DNA from: Apopatosoma sp963618495
GTDB taxonomy: Bacteria; Bacillota; Clostridia; Oscillospirales; CAG-272
DNA length: 52,114 nt
Direction of reading: 5' to 3'
Assembly (NCBI GenBank): GCA_963618495.1
Contig: CAVESF010000013.1
Span: 1-52,114 of the forward strand
Below are positions 42,997 through 51,688 of this stretch, piece by piece; the first letter of the stretch is position 1; every line of letters starts with the position of its first letter. The translations under genes were made by a program, and so were the position numbers. The notes under the pieces are model-generated. The model ran no database searches, was not told the origin of the DNA, and saw nothing but the letters and a program-made list of their open reading frames with translations.

Positions 42997-43341
42997 ATGA
43001 ACAAAAAAAGAATTTTAGCTTTATTTTTAGTCATCGCCATGGCGGTGCTCATTCTTTCCGCTTGCGGTGAAAAAGAAAAGCCCCGTAGTATAACGGCGGA
43101 CAACCTGCCAAAGGGAAAGGTGTTGCTTTCGTCTTTAAGCGATGGAGAACTCACTGAATTTCTTGCAGAACGAGGCATTACCATTCCAGAAGAATTGGCA
43201 GATTTGGATGTTCATGGTCTTGTCGTAGACATTGAAAATGACATTGCTTATCCATACGGTACCGAAGTAGGCTGGGTTACTCTTGGGGAGACTGTTAAAA
43301 AGATTCACGCTACAGTAAAGTCATATTACGGCTTTGAATAA
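42997..43341 (+). CDS. Small lipoprotein 2 of the repeat family
   Basis: A 114-residue paralogue of lipoprotein 1. The signal peptide is nearly identical (MNKKRILALFLVIAMAVLIL, lipobox LSAC) but the linker is only about ten residues. One copy of the domain follows: NLPKGKVLLSSLSDGELTEF, IENDIAYPYG and TVKSYYGFE. The function is unknown. It shares a transcript with lipoprotein 3. Confidence 0.85.
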   Translation: MNKKRILALFLVIAMAVLILSACGEKEKPRSITADNLPKGKVLLSSLSDGELTEFLAERGITIPEELADLDVHGLVVDIENDIAYPYGTEVGWVTLGETVKKIHATVKSYYGFE

Positions 43342-43412
43342 TCAATTTGCGCTCGAATAAACAGACAAATAAATAAGTTAATAATACTTTGCTAATTGAC
43401 AAGGAGGACAAA

Positions 43413-44105
43413 ATGAAGAAAATTTTAGCCTTATTTTTAGTCATCGTCGTGGCTGTGCTTATGCTTTCTGCCTGCGGCAATAAAGAGCCAAAGACAACAG
43501 AATCTAAAATTACAGAAACCACGACATCTCAGACACCAGAAACCACAACTACCGAAATCACTGTGACAACTCGGGAAATACGAAAAATAACGGTGGACAA
43601 TGTGCCGGAGGGAAAAGTATTGCTTTCTTCGCTTAGCGACGAGGAACTTGCAAAGATTTTTGCCGATTACGGTTATCCGATTGAGATTGGAAATGGCGGT
43701 TACAGAAGTCCTGCAAGTGAATTTGCTTACATGGAAAGCGATATTGACTGTCAGTACGGCTTGGAATATAACTGGGGTGCCGCTGTAGAATTCAGACAAA
43801 AAATCCGCTCTATTGCAAGAGATTATTATGGGGTTCAGGCAATGCGCAAAATAACGGCTGACAATGTGCCGGAGGGAAAAGTCCTGCTATCGTCGCTTGA
43901 TAGTGAGGCGCTTCGCAGCTTTCTTGCGGATAAAGGAGTTGCCCTTTCTGATGATGTGCCGGATGCGGAACTGCACTCGCTCATATCAACTATGGAAAGC
44001 GATATCGATTTCGAACGCTATTTAGACCCTTTGAGATGGCCTACGCTAAATAACCAGCCTGCCAAAAACATTCACAAAGTCGTAAAGGAATACTACGGTT
44101 ACTAA
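43413..44105 (+). CDS. Small lipoprotein 3 with two copies of the domain
   Basis: A 230-residue member of the family. The signal peptide ends in LSAC, a Thr-rich linker of about 40 residues follows, then two tandem domains: NVPEGKVLLSSLSDEELAKI to ARDYYGV, and NVPEGKVLLSSLDSEALRSF to VVKEYYGY. The start at 43413 follows CAAGGAGGACAAA; the frame is open eight codons upstream. The two domains in one protein and the broken third copy downstream show recent growth by unequal duplication. Confidence 0.85.
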   Translation: MKKILALFLVIVVAVLMLSACGNKEPKTTESKITETTTSQTPETTTTEITVTTREIRKITVDNVPEGKVLLSSLSDEELAKIFADYGYPIEIGNGGYRSPASEFAYMESDIDCQYGLEYNWGAAVEFRQKIRSIARDYYGVQAMRKITADNVPEGKVLLSSLDSEALRSFLADKGVALSDDVPDAELHSLISTMESDIDFERYLDPLRWPTLNNQPAKNIHKVVKEYYGY

Positions 44106-44120
44106 GTGATTTGTGAAGTT

Positions 44121-44250
44121 GCAGGGAGGAAATTACCGAATTTCTTGCAAAATACTGCGTTACTGTTTCGTATGAGCTGAACGATATTGATCTCGCAGAT
44201 GTCTTATTAAGATATGGAAAGCGATATTGATTATCCTTGTGGTTAGAGAT
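44121..44250 (+). pseudogene. Broken remnant of the lipoprotein domain
   Basis: A decayed copy of the domain without signal peptide. One frame reads EEITEFLAKYCVTVS ... RYGKRY and stops; after a frameshift MESDIDYP continues in another frame before a stop. These match SDEELxxFLA and MESDIDxxYG in the intact proteins. Confidence 0.7.
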
Positions 44251-44253
44251 TGT

Positions 44254-44299
44254 AAAATAAAGTGTGTAAGTTAGAAAAAAGGCTTACACACTTTATTTT
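44254..44299 (+). terminator. Strong hairpin after the lipoprotein cassette
   Basis: A perfect 17-base inverted repeat (AAAATAAAGTGTGTAAG) with a 12-base loop, probably ending cassette 2. It also marks the right border of the AT-rich stretch. The following 150 bases before the next gene hold no further feature I can support. Confidence 0.75.
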
Positions 44300-44446
44300 A
44301 AAATCTTATGGTCACCCAAAGTACCGCGCCTTTGTCATTCAAAAACACAATGCAACCTCTTTTTCATGCTTTTCCCCCGAAGCATTAAACTTTCCGCGGC
44401 ATGACGAATATAAATATATAAAGAAACTGTGCGGCAGAGGATTTAT

Positions 44447-45019
44447 ATGGCAAAATACAGCATCATAACAAAAACTGAAAAATTTTTCATCGGCTCGCTT
44501 GCGGCGTGTTCATACCGCATACAGTATCCCGTGCTTGACGGCGCGCCGGCGGAAACAAACGGATTTTTCGAAAGGTTTGCGATGGCTCTCGCAGATTTTG
44601 CCGAGCGGAGATATGTCGAAATAAAAACTTCCGGACGGCGGCTGACGGCGGATGAAGCCGAGATTCATTCCATGCTCTGTGAAGTTTTCGAAAACGTGCG
44701 CTATACGAGTGCAGTATTCACATATATGCGCCTGCGAGGCGGCAGATGTCGCAAATGCATACGCTTTTCCACTGTGTGGGATAATAATTCATTTCTTGCG
44801 GCAAGCCCGCAAAGGCTCGGCATCAGCCGCCGCACGATAAAAGAATACGACGGTTTCTATATAAAAAACGGTCAGACGACATGCTATCGCAACCCGCCCG
44901 ACGAAGCCGCATACGATGCTTTCCCTCCGAGTCCCGCACGCCTGAAAGCACTTTTTTATGAATCTGATATCGGAGCAAAAAAGAAACACATCACAGCAAA
45001 TGATGTTGCTCATGTTTGA
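44447..45019 (+). CDS. Unrecognised protein of 190 residues
   Basis: I do not recognise this protein with confidence. It is soluble, has no signal peptide and is rich in Arg and aromatic residues. The N-terminal part (RIQYPVLDG ... TNGFFERFAMALADFAERR) vaguely resembles the beginning of DUF3298-type domains. The middle has a CRKC pair and TVWDNNSFLAASP. The start at 44447 has AGAGGA upstream; the frame is open six codons before it. The codon composition is like that of the housekeeping genes rather than the lipoprotein cassette. Confidence 0.65.
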   Translation: MAKYSIITKTEKFFIGSLAACSYRIQYPVLDGAPAETNGFFERFAMALADFAERRYVEIKTSGRRLTADEAEIHSMLCEVFENVRYTSAVFTYMRLRGGRCRKCIRFSTVWDNNSFLAASPQRLGISRRTIKEYDGFYIKNGQTTCYRNPPDEAAYDAFPPSPARLKALFYESDIGAKKKHITANDVAHV

Positions 45020-45148
45020 CAAAAGTGTTATCTCTTTACAATTCGCGCAGTGTTTCAAAGCGGTATATCATTTCCCAAAATACGCATGGGCACTGCTTTT
45101 TCGGCTTTTTAACAAATTTTAAACAAACAACAAAATTTGAAAAATCTC

Positions 45149-45177
45149 TTGATTTGGAAGCCGAAATGTGCTATACT
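45149..45177 (+). promoter_or_regulatory. Promoter of the ATP synthase operon
   Basis: TTGATT (45149-45154) and TATACT (45172-45177) with a 17-base spacer, 75 bases before atpI. Confidence 0.85.
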
Positions 45178-45251
45178 TTTATTCGGTTGGACTTCTTTTG
45201 TGCGTAAGCCCGCAGCCTGCTTCGGCGCGGCGGCAACGGAAAGCGTAAATC

Positions 45252-45656
45252 ATGAAAAAAATCGACAAGACCGTCCTCAAAGAAACTGCATATATCGCCG
45301 TATTTTCGCTTATTTTCAGCGTAATCATGCAGGCGGTTTATCTTATCATCAGCAAGTGGGACTATACTGTTCTGCTCGGAAATCTGATGGGCTTTGCCGC
45401 CGCAGTCGGAAATTTCTTTTTCATGGGAATGACTGTTCAGGGCGCGCTCGGGAAAGACGAAAAAGAGGCAAAAAACACCGTCAAAGTTTCGCTTACTCTG
45501 CGCATGCTCATGCTCGCCGTTTTCGCGGGACTCGGCGTTTTGCTCGATTGCTTCGATACGATAGCGGTCGTCATTCCGTTTGTATTTCCGAGAATAGCGA
45601 TAGCTTTCCGTCCGCTTTACGACAAAAAGCACGGAACGCAGGACGACGGAGAATGA
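45252..45656 (+). CDS. atpI: ATP synthase subunit I-like protein
   Basis: A 134-residue membrane protein with four hydrophobic segments (about 12-33, 38-60, 78-98, 100-118), the size and position of AtpI, which helps assemble the c ring in related systems. It is the first gene of the operon. The sequence itself is weakly conserved in this family, so the call rests on size, topology and position. The ribosome binding site is weak (GGAAAG). Confidence 0.8.
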   Translation: MKKIDKTVLKETAYIAVFSLIFSVIMQAVYLIISKWDYTVLLGNLMGFAAAVGNFFFMGMTVQGALGKDEKEAKNTVKVSLTLRMLMLAVFAGLGVLLDCFDTIAVVIPFVFPRIAIAFRPLYDKKHGTQDDGE

Positions 45657-45692
45657 CTCTGCGCACAGACATCGGAAAAGAGGTGAAAAGTC

Positions 45693-46607
45693 TTGGAAAA
45701 AAAAAGTCGTCTTTTCAGGGCGACGGATATACTGCTTATTATTTTGGCTGTCTTGCCCATAGTATTCGGCATGGTGCTTAAGGTTCTCACAAATCCCGCG
45801 TCTGCCGATATCGAGATAACGGGCGCAAAAATTTATTTTACACTGAAAATGCCGTTCATGGACCTGCCGATATCAGAGGCACAGGTCAATTCATGGATAG
45901 TGGTCATCTCGGTTTTCTGGATGTGCCTCTGGCTTACGCACGGGATAAAATACGGCAAGGGCGGGAGAAGACAGCTCATCTGCGAATTTATCGTGGAAAA
46001 ATGCGAAGGGCTTGTCCGCGACAATATGGACGGCTACTTCTCGAATTTCGCCCCGTTTGCGGCGGCGATAATGGCTATATCGGCATTTTCCAGCCTGCTG
46101 ACGCTCGTCGGACTTTATGCGCCGACTTCGGATCTGAGTATCATCGGCGGCTGGTCGATTCTTGTTTTTGTGCTGATAACGCACTATAAAATGAAATGCG
46201 GTTTTCTGCATTATCTCGGCAGCTTTGCCGACCCGATACCGCTCACCCCGCTCAATGTCATAAGCGAGGTGGCAACGCCGATATCTATGACATTCCGTCA
46301 CTTCGGAAATGTGCTCTCGGGCTCGGTCATATCCGTGCTCATGGCTTATCTCCTGCAAAAACTCTCAGCTGTGCTCTTCGGCTGGCTTCCGGGAGTGCTC
46401 GGCACCATTCCTTTCCTGCAGATAGGGTTGCCCGCCGTGCTCTCGATTTACTTTGATATATTCAGCGGACTTCTGCAGGCATTTATCTTTGCCATGCTGT
46501 CTATGCTTTATATCTCCGGCGGCTTCCCTGCCGATGATTTTGAAAAGCGGCGTCTGAAAAAAGAACAGAAAAGAAAACTCAAAGAACAAAAATTAACAGC
46601 AAAATAA
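45693..46607 (+). CDS. atpB: F-type ATP synthase subunit a
   Basis: A 304-residue stator subunit that forms the ion half-channels beside the c ring. The essential arginine lies in SMTFRHFGNVLSG near residue 205. It starts at TTG, with AGAGGTG eight bases upstream; no ATG fits. It is longer than usual owing to a lysine-rich C-terminal tail of about 20 residues. The preceding atpI ends 36 bases upstream. Confidence 0.95.
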   Translation: MEKKSRLFRATDILLIILAVLPIVFGMVLKVLTNPASADIEITGAKIYFTLKMPFMDLPISEAQVNSWIVVISVFWMCLWLTHGIKYGKGGRRQLICEFIVEKCEGLVRDNMDGYFSNFAPFAAAIMAISAFSSLLTLVGLYAPTSDLSIIGGWSILVFVLITHYKMKCGFLHYLGSFADPIPLTPLNVISEVATPISMTFRHFGNVLSGSVISVLMAYLLQKLSAVLFGWLPGVLGTIPFLQIGLPAVLSIYFDIFSGLLQAFIFAMLSMLYISGGFPADDFEKRRLKKEQKRKLKEQKLTAK

Positions 46608-46628
46608 AAAATACGGAGGAAACTAAAA

Positions 46629-46916
46629 ATGTTGGAACTCGCAATTGGTCTTATTCTCGGTGGCTGTGCAATCGGCGCAGGTCTCGCTCTTATCGCAGGT
46701 ATCGGACCCGGTATCGGTGAAGGAAACGCAGTCGCAAAGGCGTGCGAAGCTATCGGTCGTCAGCCCGAAAGCAAGGGCGCTGTCACAAGCACAATGCTCA
46801 TGGGTTGCGCAATCGCGGAAACGACAGGTATTTACGGTCTGGTAATCGGCATACTTCTCATATTCGTTGCCCCCGGACGCTTTGTTGACCTGCTCATGAG
46901 AACAATCGGAAAATAA
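46629..46916 (+). CDS. atpE: F-type ATP synthase subunit c, Na+-type motif
   Basis: A 95-residue two-helix subunit forming the rotor ring. Helix 1 has PGIGEG with Glu31 where Na+-type c subunits usually have Gln; helix 2 has IAETTGIYG with the essential Glu64, Thr65 and Tyr69. Two membrane carboxylates plus a hydroxyl next to the second match the two-carboxylate Na+-binding pattern described in Fusobacterium nucleatum. The loop is RQPES. The site GGAGGAAAC precedes the start. Confidence 0.96.
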   Translation: MLELAIGLILGGCAIGAGLALIAGIGPGIGEGNAVAKACEAIGRQPESKGAVTSTMLMGCAIAETTGIYGLVIGILLIFVAPGRFVDLLMRTIGK

Positions 46917-46919
46917 GCC

Positions 46920-47453
46920 ATGACAACCATTCTTGCAATACAGTCACTGGATGTGGTATCAGTGAATCTGTGGCAGATGCTCATATCAATATGCAATCTG
47001 CTGATAATATTTCTCATAATCAAAAAATTTCTCTTCAAGCCCGTCAAAGCGGCGATGGACAAGCGTCAGGCGGCTGTGGACAAACAGTATGACGACGCGG
47101 CAAAAGCAAAAAACGATGCCGAAAAGAGCCGCTTCGAATGGGAAGCAAAGCTTGCCACGGCAGATGACACGGCAGACGGCATAATCCGCGATGCCGAGAA
47201 ATCCGCGAAGCTCCGCGGCGAAAAGGTCGTCGCCGACGCAAAGGAAAAGGCAGATGATATCATCCGCCTTGCCGAAGAGGATGCGGCTCTCAGCCGCCGC
47301 CGTGCCGAAAAGGATATCAAGAAAGAGATTGCCGATGTTTCCATCGCGCTGACAGGCAAGCTGCTCGAAAAGGAAATAAGCGAGAACGACCATCGCAAGC
47401 TTATTGATTCATTCATAGGCAAAATAGGTGAAAACAATGACGCAAACAGCTAA
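46920..47453 (+). CDS. atpF: F-type ATP synthase subunit b
   Basis: A 177-residue peripheral stalk subunit: one N-terminal membrane segment (about 17-34, ISICNLLIIFLIIKKFLF) and a long charged coiled coil. It starts three bases after the atpE stop without a clear ribosome binding site, so it is probably translated by coupling. Its end overlaps atpH. Confidence 0.95.
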   Translation: MTTILAIQSLDVVSVNLWQMLISICNLLIIFLIIKKFLFKPVKAAMDKRQAAVDKQYDDAAKAKNDAEKSRFEWEAKLATADDTADGIIRDAEKSAKLRGEKVVADAKEKADDIIRLAEEDAALSRRRAEKDIKKEIADVSIALTGKLLEKEISENDHRKLIDSFIGKIGENNDANS

Positions 47454-47964
47454 AGAATATGCCGCGGCTCTCTTTTCTCTCGCACGGGAGAAAAAGCAGG
47501 AGGCGGAATTTTCCGACGCGCTGAAAACGATATCGGATATTTTCCGCCGCGAGTCCGAATATATGCAGATACTCGACTGCCGCGCACTGGATGCTTCCCT
47601 GCGCTCTTCGCTTGTCGAAAAAGCGCTCGGCACGTTTCCCGAATATGTGGTTTCGTTTGTCGGGCTTCTCTGCGAAAAGGGACACATAAGCGAATTTTTC
47701 GACTGTGCGGATGAATACGAGCGCATGTATAAGCATTTTCTCTCAATTTCCGAGGTGGAGGTGATAAGCGCCGTTCCGCTGACGGAGAATGAAAAATCCG
47801 CGCTCGTATCAAAGCTCGAAAAAGCAAGCGGCAAAAAAGTCTCGGCGCATTATTCCGTTGACGCCTCCATTCTCGGCGGTATTATCGTAAAGAGCGAAGA
47901 TACCGTAATAGACGGAAGTCTGAGAAGCAGGCTCGGCAAAGTAAAGGAAGTGATTGAAAAATGA
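47437..47964 (+). CDS. atpH: F-type ATP synthase subunit delta
   Basis: A 175-residue OSCP/delta subunit that joins the peripheral stalk to F1. The beginning (MTQTAKEYAAALFSLA) and the end (GGIIVKSEDTVIDGSLRSRL) are typical. The start at 47437 has AGGTGA upstream and overlaps atpF by 17 bases; a GTG at 47428 is less likely. Confidence 0.94.
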   Translation: MTQTAKEYAAALFSLAREKKQEAEFSDALKTISDIFRRESEYMQILDCRALDASLRSSLVEKALGTFPEYVVSFVGLLCEKGHISEFFDCADEYERMYKHFLSISEVEVISAVPLTENEKSALVSKLEKASGKKVSAHYSVDASILGGIIVKSEDTVIDGSLRSRLGKVKEVIEK

Positions 47965-49460
47965 GCGCAAATACATCTGAAATAAGCAGTATCATAAAAG
48001 AGCAGATACGCAATTACCGTTCCCGCGCGGAAATGACGGAAACAGGTACCGTAGTGCTCGTGGGCGACGGTATCGCCCGCGTTTACGGTCTGCGCAGCTG
48101 TATGTCGGGCGAGCTTGTGGAATTTGCGGACGGCAGCTTCGGCATGGCGCAGAATCTCGAGGAGGAGACCGTTTCGATAGCGGTTCTCTCAGATAAAAAC
48201 GATATCCGCGAGGGTACTTCGGTAAAGCGCACAGGCAGAGTCGTTTCCGTCCCCGTCGGCGAGGCGCTCCTCGGCAGAGTAGTCGATGCGCTCGGCTCTC
48301 CCATAGACGGCAAGGGTGCCGTTGCCTGCGAAAGCACACGCCCTATAGAATCCGATGCTCCCGGCATTATCGAGAGAAAGGGCGTCACCGTCCCGCTCCA
48401 GACGGGTATCAAGGCTATCGACAGCATGATACCGATAGGCAGAGGTCAGCGTGAACTTATCATCGGCGACCGCCAGACAGGCAAAACGGAAATAGTGACA
48501 GACACGATAATAAATCAGAAAAACGAAGGCGTGATATGCATTTATGTCGCCATCGGTCAGAAAAGCACATCCGTTGTGCGCATAGCAAACGAGCTTGCAC
48601 GCTCGGGGGCAATGGAATATACGATAATCGTTTCCGCCTCCGCCTCGGAATCCGCTCCGCTCCAGTATATAGCGCCCTATTCGGGTTGCGCCATGGCGGA
48701 ATATTTCCGCGAGCAGGGCAAGGATGTGCTGATAATATATGACGACCTCTCGAAGCACGCGGTGGCATACCGTGCGCTCTCCCTGCTGATTCGTCGTCCG
48801 CCGGGCAGAGAGGCTTACCCCGGAGATGTATTCTATCTCCATTCCAGACTGCTGGAACGCGCGGCTTGCGTCGCTCCCGAATACGGCGGCGGCTCGATAA
48901 CGGCTCTGCCGATAATCGAAACGCAGGCAGGCGATGTCTCCGCATATATCCCGACAAATGTCATCTCCATCACCGACGGTCAGATATTCCTCGAAACAGA
49001 GCTTTTTCACGCAGGAATCATGCCGGCTATAAACCCCGGCATATCCGTCAGCCGTGTCGGCGGTTCGGCTCAGCTGAGCTCCATGAAAAAGGTTTCGGGC
49101 GAGCTGAAGCTGCTCTATTCGCAGTATCGCGAGCTGCAGAGTTTCGCTCAGTTCGGAAGCGACCTTGACGCGGATACCAAAGCGCGTCTCGCTCTCGGAG
49201 AGAGGATAGTCGAGGTGCTCAAGCAGAGCAGAAATTCTCCCGTGCGCGTCGGCTGTCAGGTTGCGATAATCTATGCCGTCACAAAGGGATTTCTCAATGA
49301 TATCCCCGTCTCCAAGGTTTCGGAATACGAGACGGCGCTCTATACCAAGCTCACCACCGATGCAAAGGAGCTTCTCGCCCGTTTTGAGAAGGGCTGTTTT
49401 GAAAAATCGGATGAAGAAGCGCTGATAAAACTTCTCGGCGAAATAAAGATAAAGAGGTGA
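47961..49460 (+). CDS. atpA: F-type ATP synthase subunit alpha
   Basis: A 499-residue F1 subunit with non-catalytic nucleotide sites. The P-loop is GDRQTGKT near residue 169 and the family signature PAINPGISVSRVGGSAQ is near 355. ATGA overlap with atpH shows translational coupling. Length and motifs are normal. Confidence 0.97.
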   Translation: MSANTSEISSIIKEQIRNYRSRAEMTETGTVVLVGDGIARVYGLRSCMSGELVEFADGSFGMAQNLEEETVSIAVLSDKNDIREGTSVKRTGRVVSVPVGEALLGRVVDALGSPIDGKGAVACESTRPIESDAPGIIERKGVTVPLQTGIKAIDSMIPIGRGQRELIIGDRQTGKTEIVTDTIINQKNEGVICIYVAIGQKSTSVVRIANELARSGAMEYTIIVSASASESAPLQYIAPYSGCAMAEYFREQGKDVLIIYDDLSKHAVAYRALSLLIRRPPGREAYPGDVFYLHSRLLERAACVAPEYGGGSITALPIIETQAGDVSAYIPTNVISITDGQIFLETELFHAGIMPAINPGISVSRVGGSAQLSSMKKVSGELKLLYSQYRELQSFAQFGSDLDADTKARLALGERIVEVLKQSRNSPVRVGCQVAIIYAVTKGFLNDIPVSKVSEYETALYTKLTTDAKELLARFEKGCFEKSDEEALIKLLGEIKIKR

Positions 49461-49464
49461 GCAC

Positions 49465-50265
49465 ATGGGAGCGGATATAAAAAATCTGCGCACACGCATA
49501 AAAAGCGTTGACTCCACTCTGCATCTGACAAAGGCGATGGGACTTGTCGCCTCATCAAAGCTCCGCCGCACAGGCGAGGCAATGCGAAACGCCCGCGAAT
49601 ACGAGGCGGCGCTCGACAACGCTATGGCGGCGCTGACCTCGGGCAGTGAATGTAAAAGAAGCGTCTATATGAGAAGCGGCGGCGACCGCACACGACTCAT
49701 AGTCATAGCGGGAGACCGCGGACTTGCGGGCGGATATAATGCAAATGTCTTCCGCTTCATGCGCGATTATCCCGATGCCGAGGTCATACCGATAGGCAAA
49801 CGCGCCTGCGACCGCTACAGAAAGGCGGCAAACTCCGCCGAGCGTTTTTCTGGTGACGAAGCCGTTGCTATGGCAAACAAACTTTGCGCCGACTTTCGCG
49901 ATGAAAAATTTGACAGGCTCGGTATCATTTATACAAGATATGTTTCACTGCTTGTCCGCGAGGTTGAGGTGAAATGGATACTTCCCTTTACCGCAACAGA
50001 AAGCGGCGAAGCCTCCGGCATTATTTTCGAGCCCGATGAGCTGACCGTGCTTGAGGCAATAGCCTCGGAATATGTCGCGGGAAAGATAACGGCGGCTGTC
50101 CGCGAGAGCTTTGCCTGCGAGATAGCTTCGCGCAAAACGGCAATGGACAGCGCAGGCAAGAATGCGCAGGAGATGATAGATTCTCTGCGGCTTCAGTACA
50201 ACCGTGCCCGTCAGAGCGCGATAACACAGGAGATAACGGAAATCGTCGCGGGAAGCGGCGAATAA
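49465..50265 (+). CDS. atpG: F-type ATP synthase subunit gamma
   Basis: A 266-residue central stalk subunit; both coiled-coil ends are present (IKNLRTRIKSVDSTLHLTKAM, and MIDSLRLQYNRARQSAITQEI). It is slightly shorter than the usual 285 or so residues. The start follows AAGAGGTGAGCAC. Confidence 0.96.
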   Translation: MGADIKNLRTRIKSVDSTLHLTKAMGLVASSKLRRTGEAMRNAREYEAALDNAMAALTSGSECKRSVYMRSGGDRTRLIVIAGDRGLAGGYNANVFRFMRDYPDAEVIPIGKRACDRYRKAANSAERFSGDEAVAMANKLCADFRDEKFDRLGIIYTRYVSLLVREVEVKWILPFTATESGEASGIIFEPDELTVLEAIASEYVAGKITAAVRESFACEIASRKTAMDSAGKNAQEMIDSLRLQYNRARQSAITQEITEIVAGSGE

Positions 50266-50287
50266 AAGTAAGGAGGACTGATAGATT

Positions 50288-51688
50288 TTGGCAAATCCTC
50301 ATATCGGAAAAGTATGTCAGGTCATGGGACCTGTAGTGGATGTCCGCTTTGAAAACGGCGAGCTTCCCTCAATAAACAATGCCCTCGAGATAAATATCGG
50401 CGGGCATGCGCTCGTCGTTGAGGTGGCGCAGCATATCGGCGACAATACGGCGAGATGCATTTCCATGGCTTCCACCGACGGACTTTGCCGCGGCGTCGAC
50501 GCGCTCGACACGGGCAAGGCAATAAGCGTTCCCGTCGGCAGAGAAACGCTCGGCAGAATATTCAATGTACTCGGCGAAACCGTCGATAACGGAGAACCCG
50601 TTACGACAGAAGAGCGCTGGGATATCCATCGCCCCGCGCCCGATTACTGCGAGCTCTCCACCTCAACCGAAATACTTGAAACAGGCATCAAGGTAATCGA
50701 CCTTATCTGCCCCTATTCCAAAGGCGGTAAAATAGGTCTTTTCGGTGGCGCGGGCGTCGGCAAAACGGTGCTGATAATGGAGCTTATCAATAATGTGGCA
50801 AAACAGCACGGCGGTCTTTCCGTTTTCACAGGTGTCGGCGAACGCACGCGTGAGGGAAATGACCTCTATAACGAAATGAAGCAATCGGGAGTTCTGAAAA
50901 ACACCTCGCTTGTCTACGGTCAGATGAACGAGCCGCCCGGCGCGCGTATGCGTGTCGCGCTCTCTGGTCTTACCATGGCGGAATATTTCCGCGATAAAGA
51001 GGGACAGGATGTGCTTCTCTTCATAGATAATATCTTCCGTTTCACCCAGGCAGGAAGCGAAGTTTCCGCTCTGCTCGGGCGTATGCCCTCTGCTGTCGGC
51101 TATCAGCCGACTCTGGCAAACGAAATGGGTGCTCTTCAGGAGAGAATCACTTCAACCAAGAAAGGCTCGATAACCTCTGTTCAGGCGGTTTATGTGCCTG
51201 CAGACGACCTCACCGACCCTGCCCCCGCAACAACCTTTGCGCATCTCGATGCGACAACGGTTCTCTCGAGAAATATAGCTTCTCAGGGTATCTATCCCGC
51301 AGTAGACCCGCTTGAATCCTCCAGCCGTATACTCTCGCCCGATGTTCTCGGCGAAGAGCATTACCGTGTGGCAAGAGAAGTTCAGCGCGTTCTTCAGAGA
51401 TATAAGGAGCTTATGGATATCATCGCCATCATGGGTATGGACGAGCTTTCCGATGAGGATAAGCAGCTCGTTTCCCGCGCGAGAAAAATTCAGCGCTTCC
51501 TCTCTCAGCCGTTCTTCGTTTCGGAGAAATTTACAGGCTTTGAGGGTCAGTATGTTCCGCTTTCGGAAACGATACGCAGCTTCCGCGAGATTATCGAGGG
51601 CAAGCATGATGACCTGCCCGAGTCCGCGTTCCTCTTTGTCGGCACGATAGATGACGTGCGCAAGAAAGCTGAAGGGCTACAGAGATGA
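50288..51688 (+). CDS. atpD: F-type ATP synthase subunit beta
   Basis: A 466-residue catalytic subunit. The P-loop is GGAGVGKT near residue 153; GVGERTREGND, LLFIDNIFRFTQAGSEVSAL and MDELSDEDK are all present. It uses a TTG start with AAGGAGG upstream. Its stop overlaps the atpC start (ATGA). Confidence 0.98.
   Translation: MANPHIGKVCQVMGPVVDVRFENGELPSINNALEINIGGHALVVEVAQHIGDNTARCISMASTDGLCRGVDALDTGKAISVPVGRETLGRIFNVLGETVDNGEPVTTEERWDIHRPAPDYCELSTSTEILETGIKVIDLICPYSKGGKIGLFGGAGVGKTVLIMELINNVAKQHGGLSVFTGVGERTREGNDLYNEMKQSGVLKNTSLVYGQMNEPPGARMRVALSGLTMAEYFRDKEGQDVLLFIDNIFRFTQAGSEVSALLGRMPSAVGYQPTLANEMGALQERITSTKKGSITSVQAVYVPADDLTDPAPATTFAHLDATTVLSRNIASQGIYPAVDPLESSSRILSPDVLGEEHYRVAREVQRVLQRYKELMDIIAIMGMDELSDEDKQLVSRARKIQRFLSQPFFVSEKFTGFEGQYVPLSETIRSFREIIEGKHDDLPESAFLFVGTIDDVRKKAEGLQR

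Larger units (their letters stand above)
42692..43050 (+). repeat. Duplicated leader region, copy 2
   Basis: The second copy of the region at 40991-41350. Promoter boxes, leader peptide length, terminator and the beginning of the lipoprotein signal peptide are all kept. Confidence 0.93.

Noticed and set aside
44254..44299. Terminal inverted repeat of an insertion sequence
   Set aside because: The two arms form one local hairpin; there is no transposase and no partner at the left side of the cassette.
48189..49619. Long frame (476 codons) antisense to atpA
   Set aside because: Shadow of atpA; no domain, no start signal.
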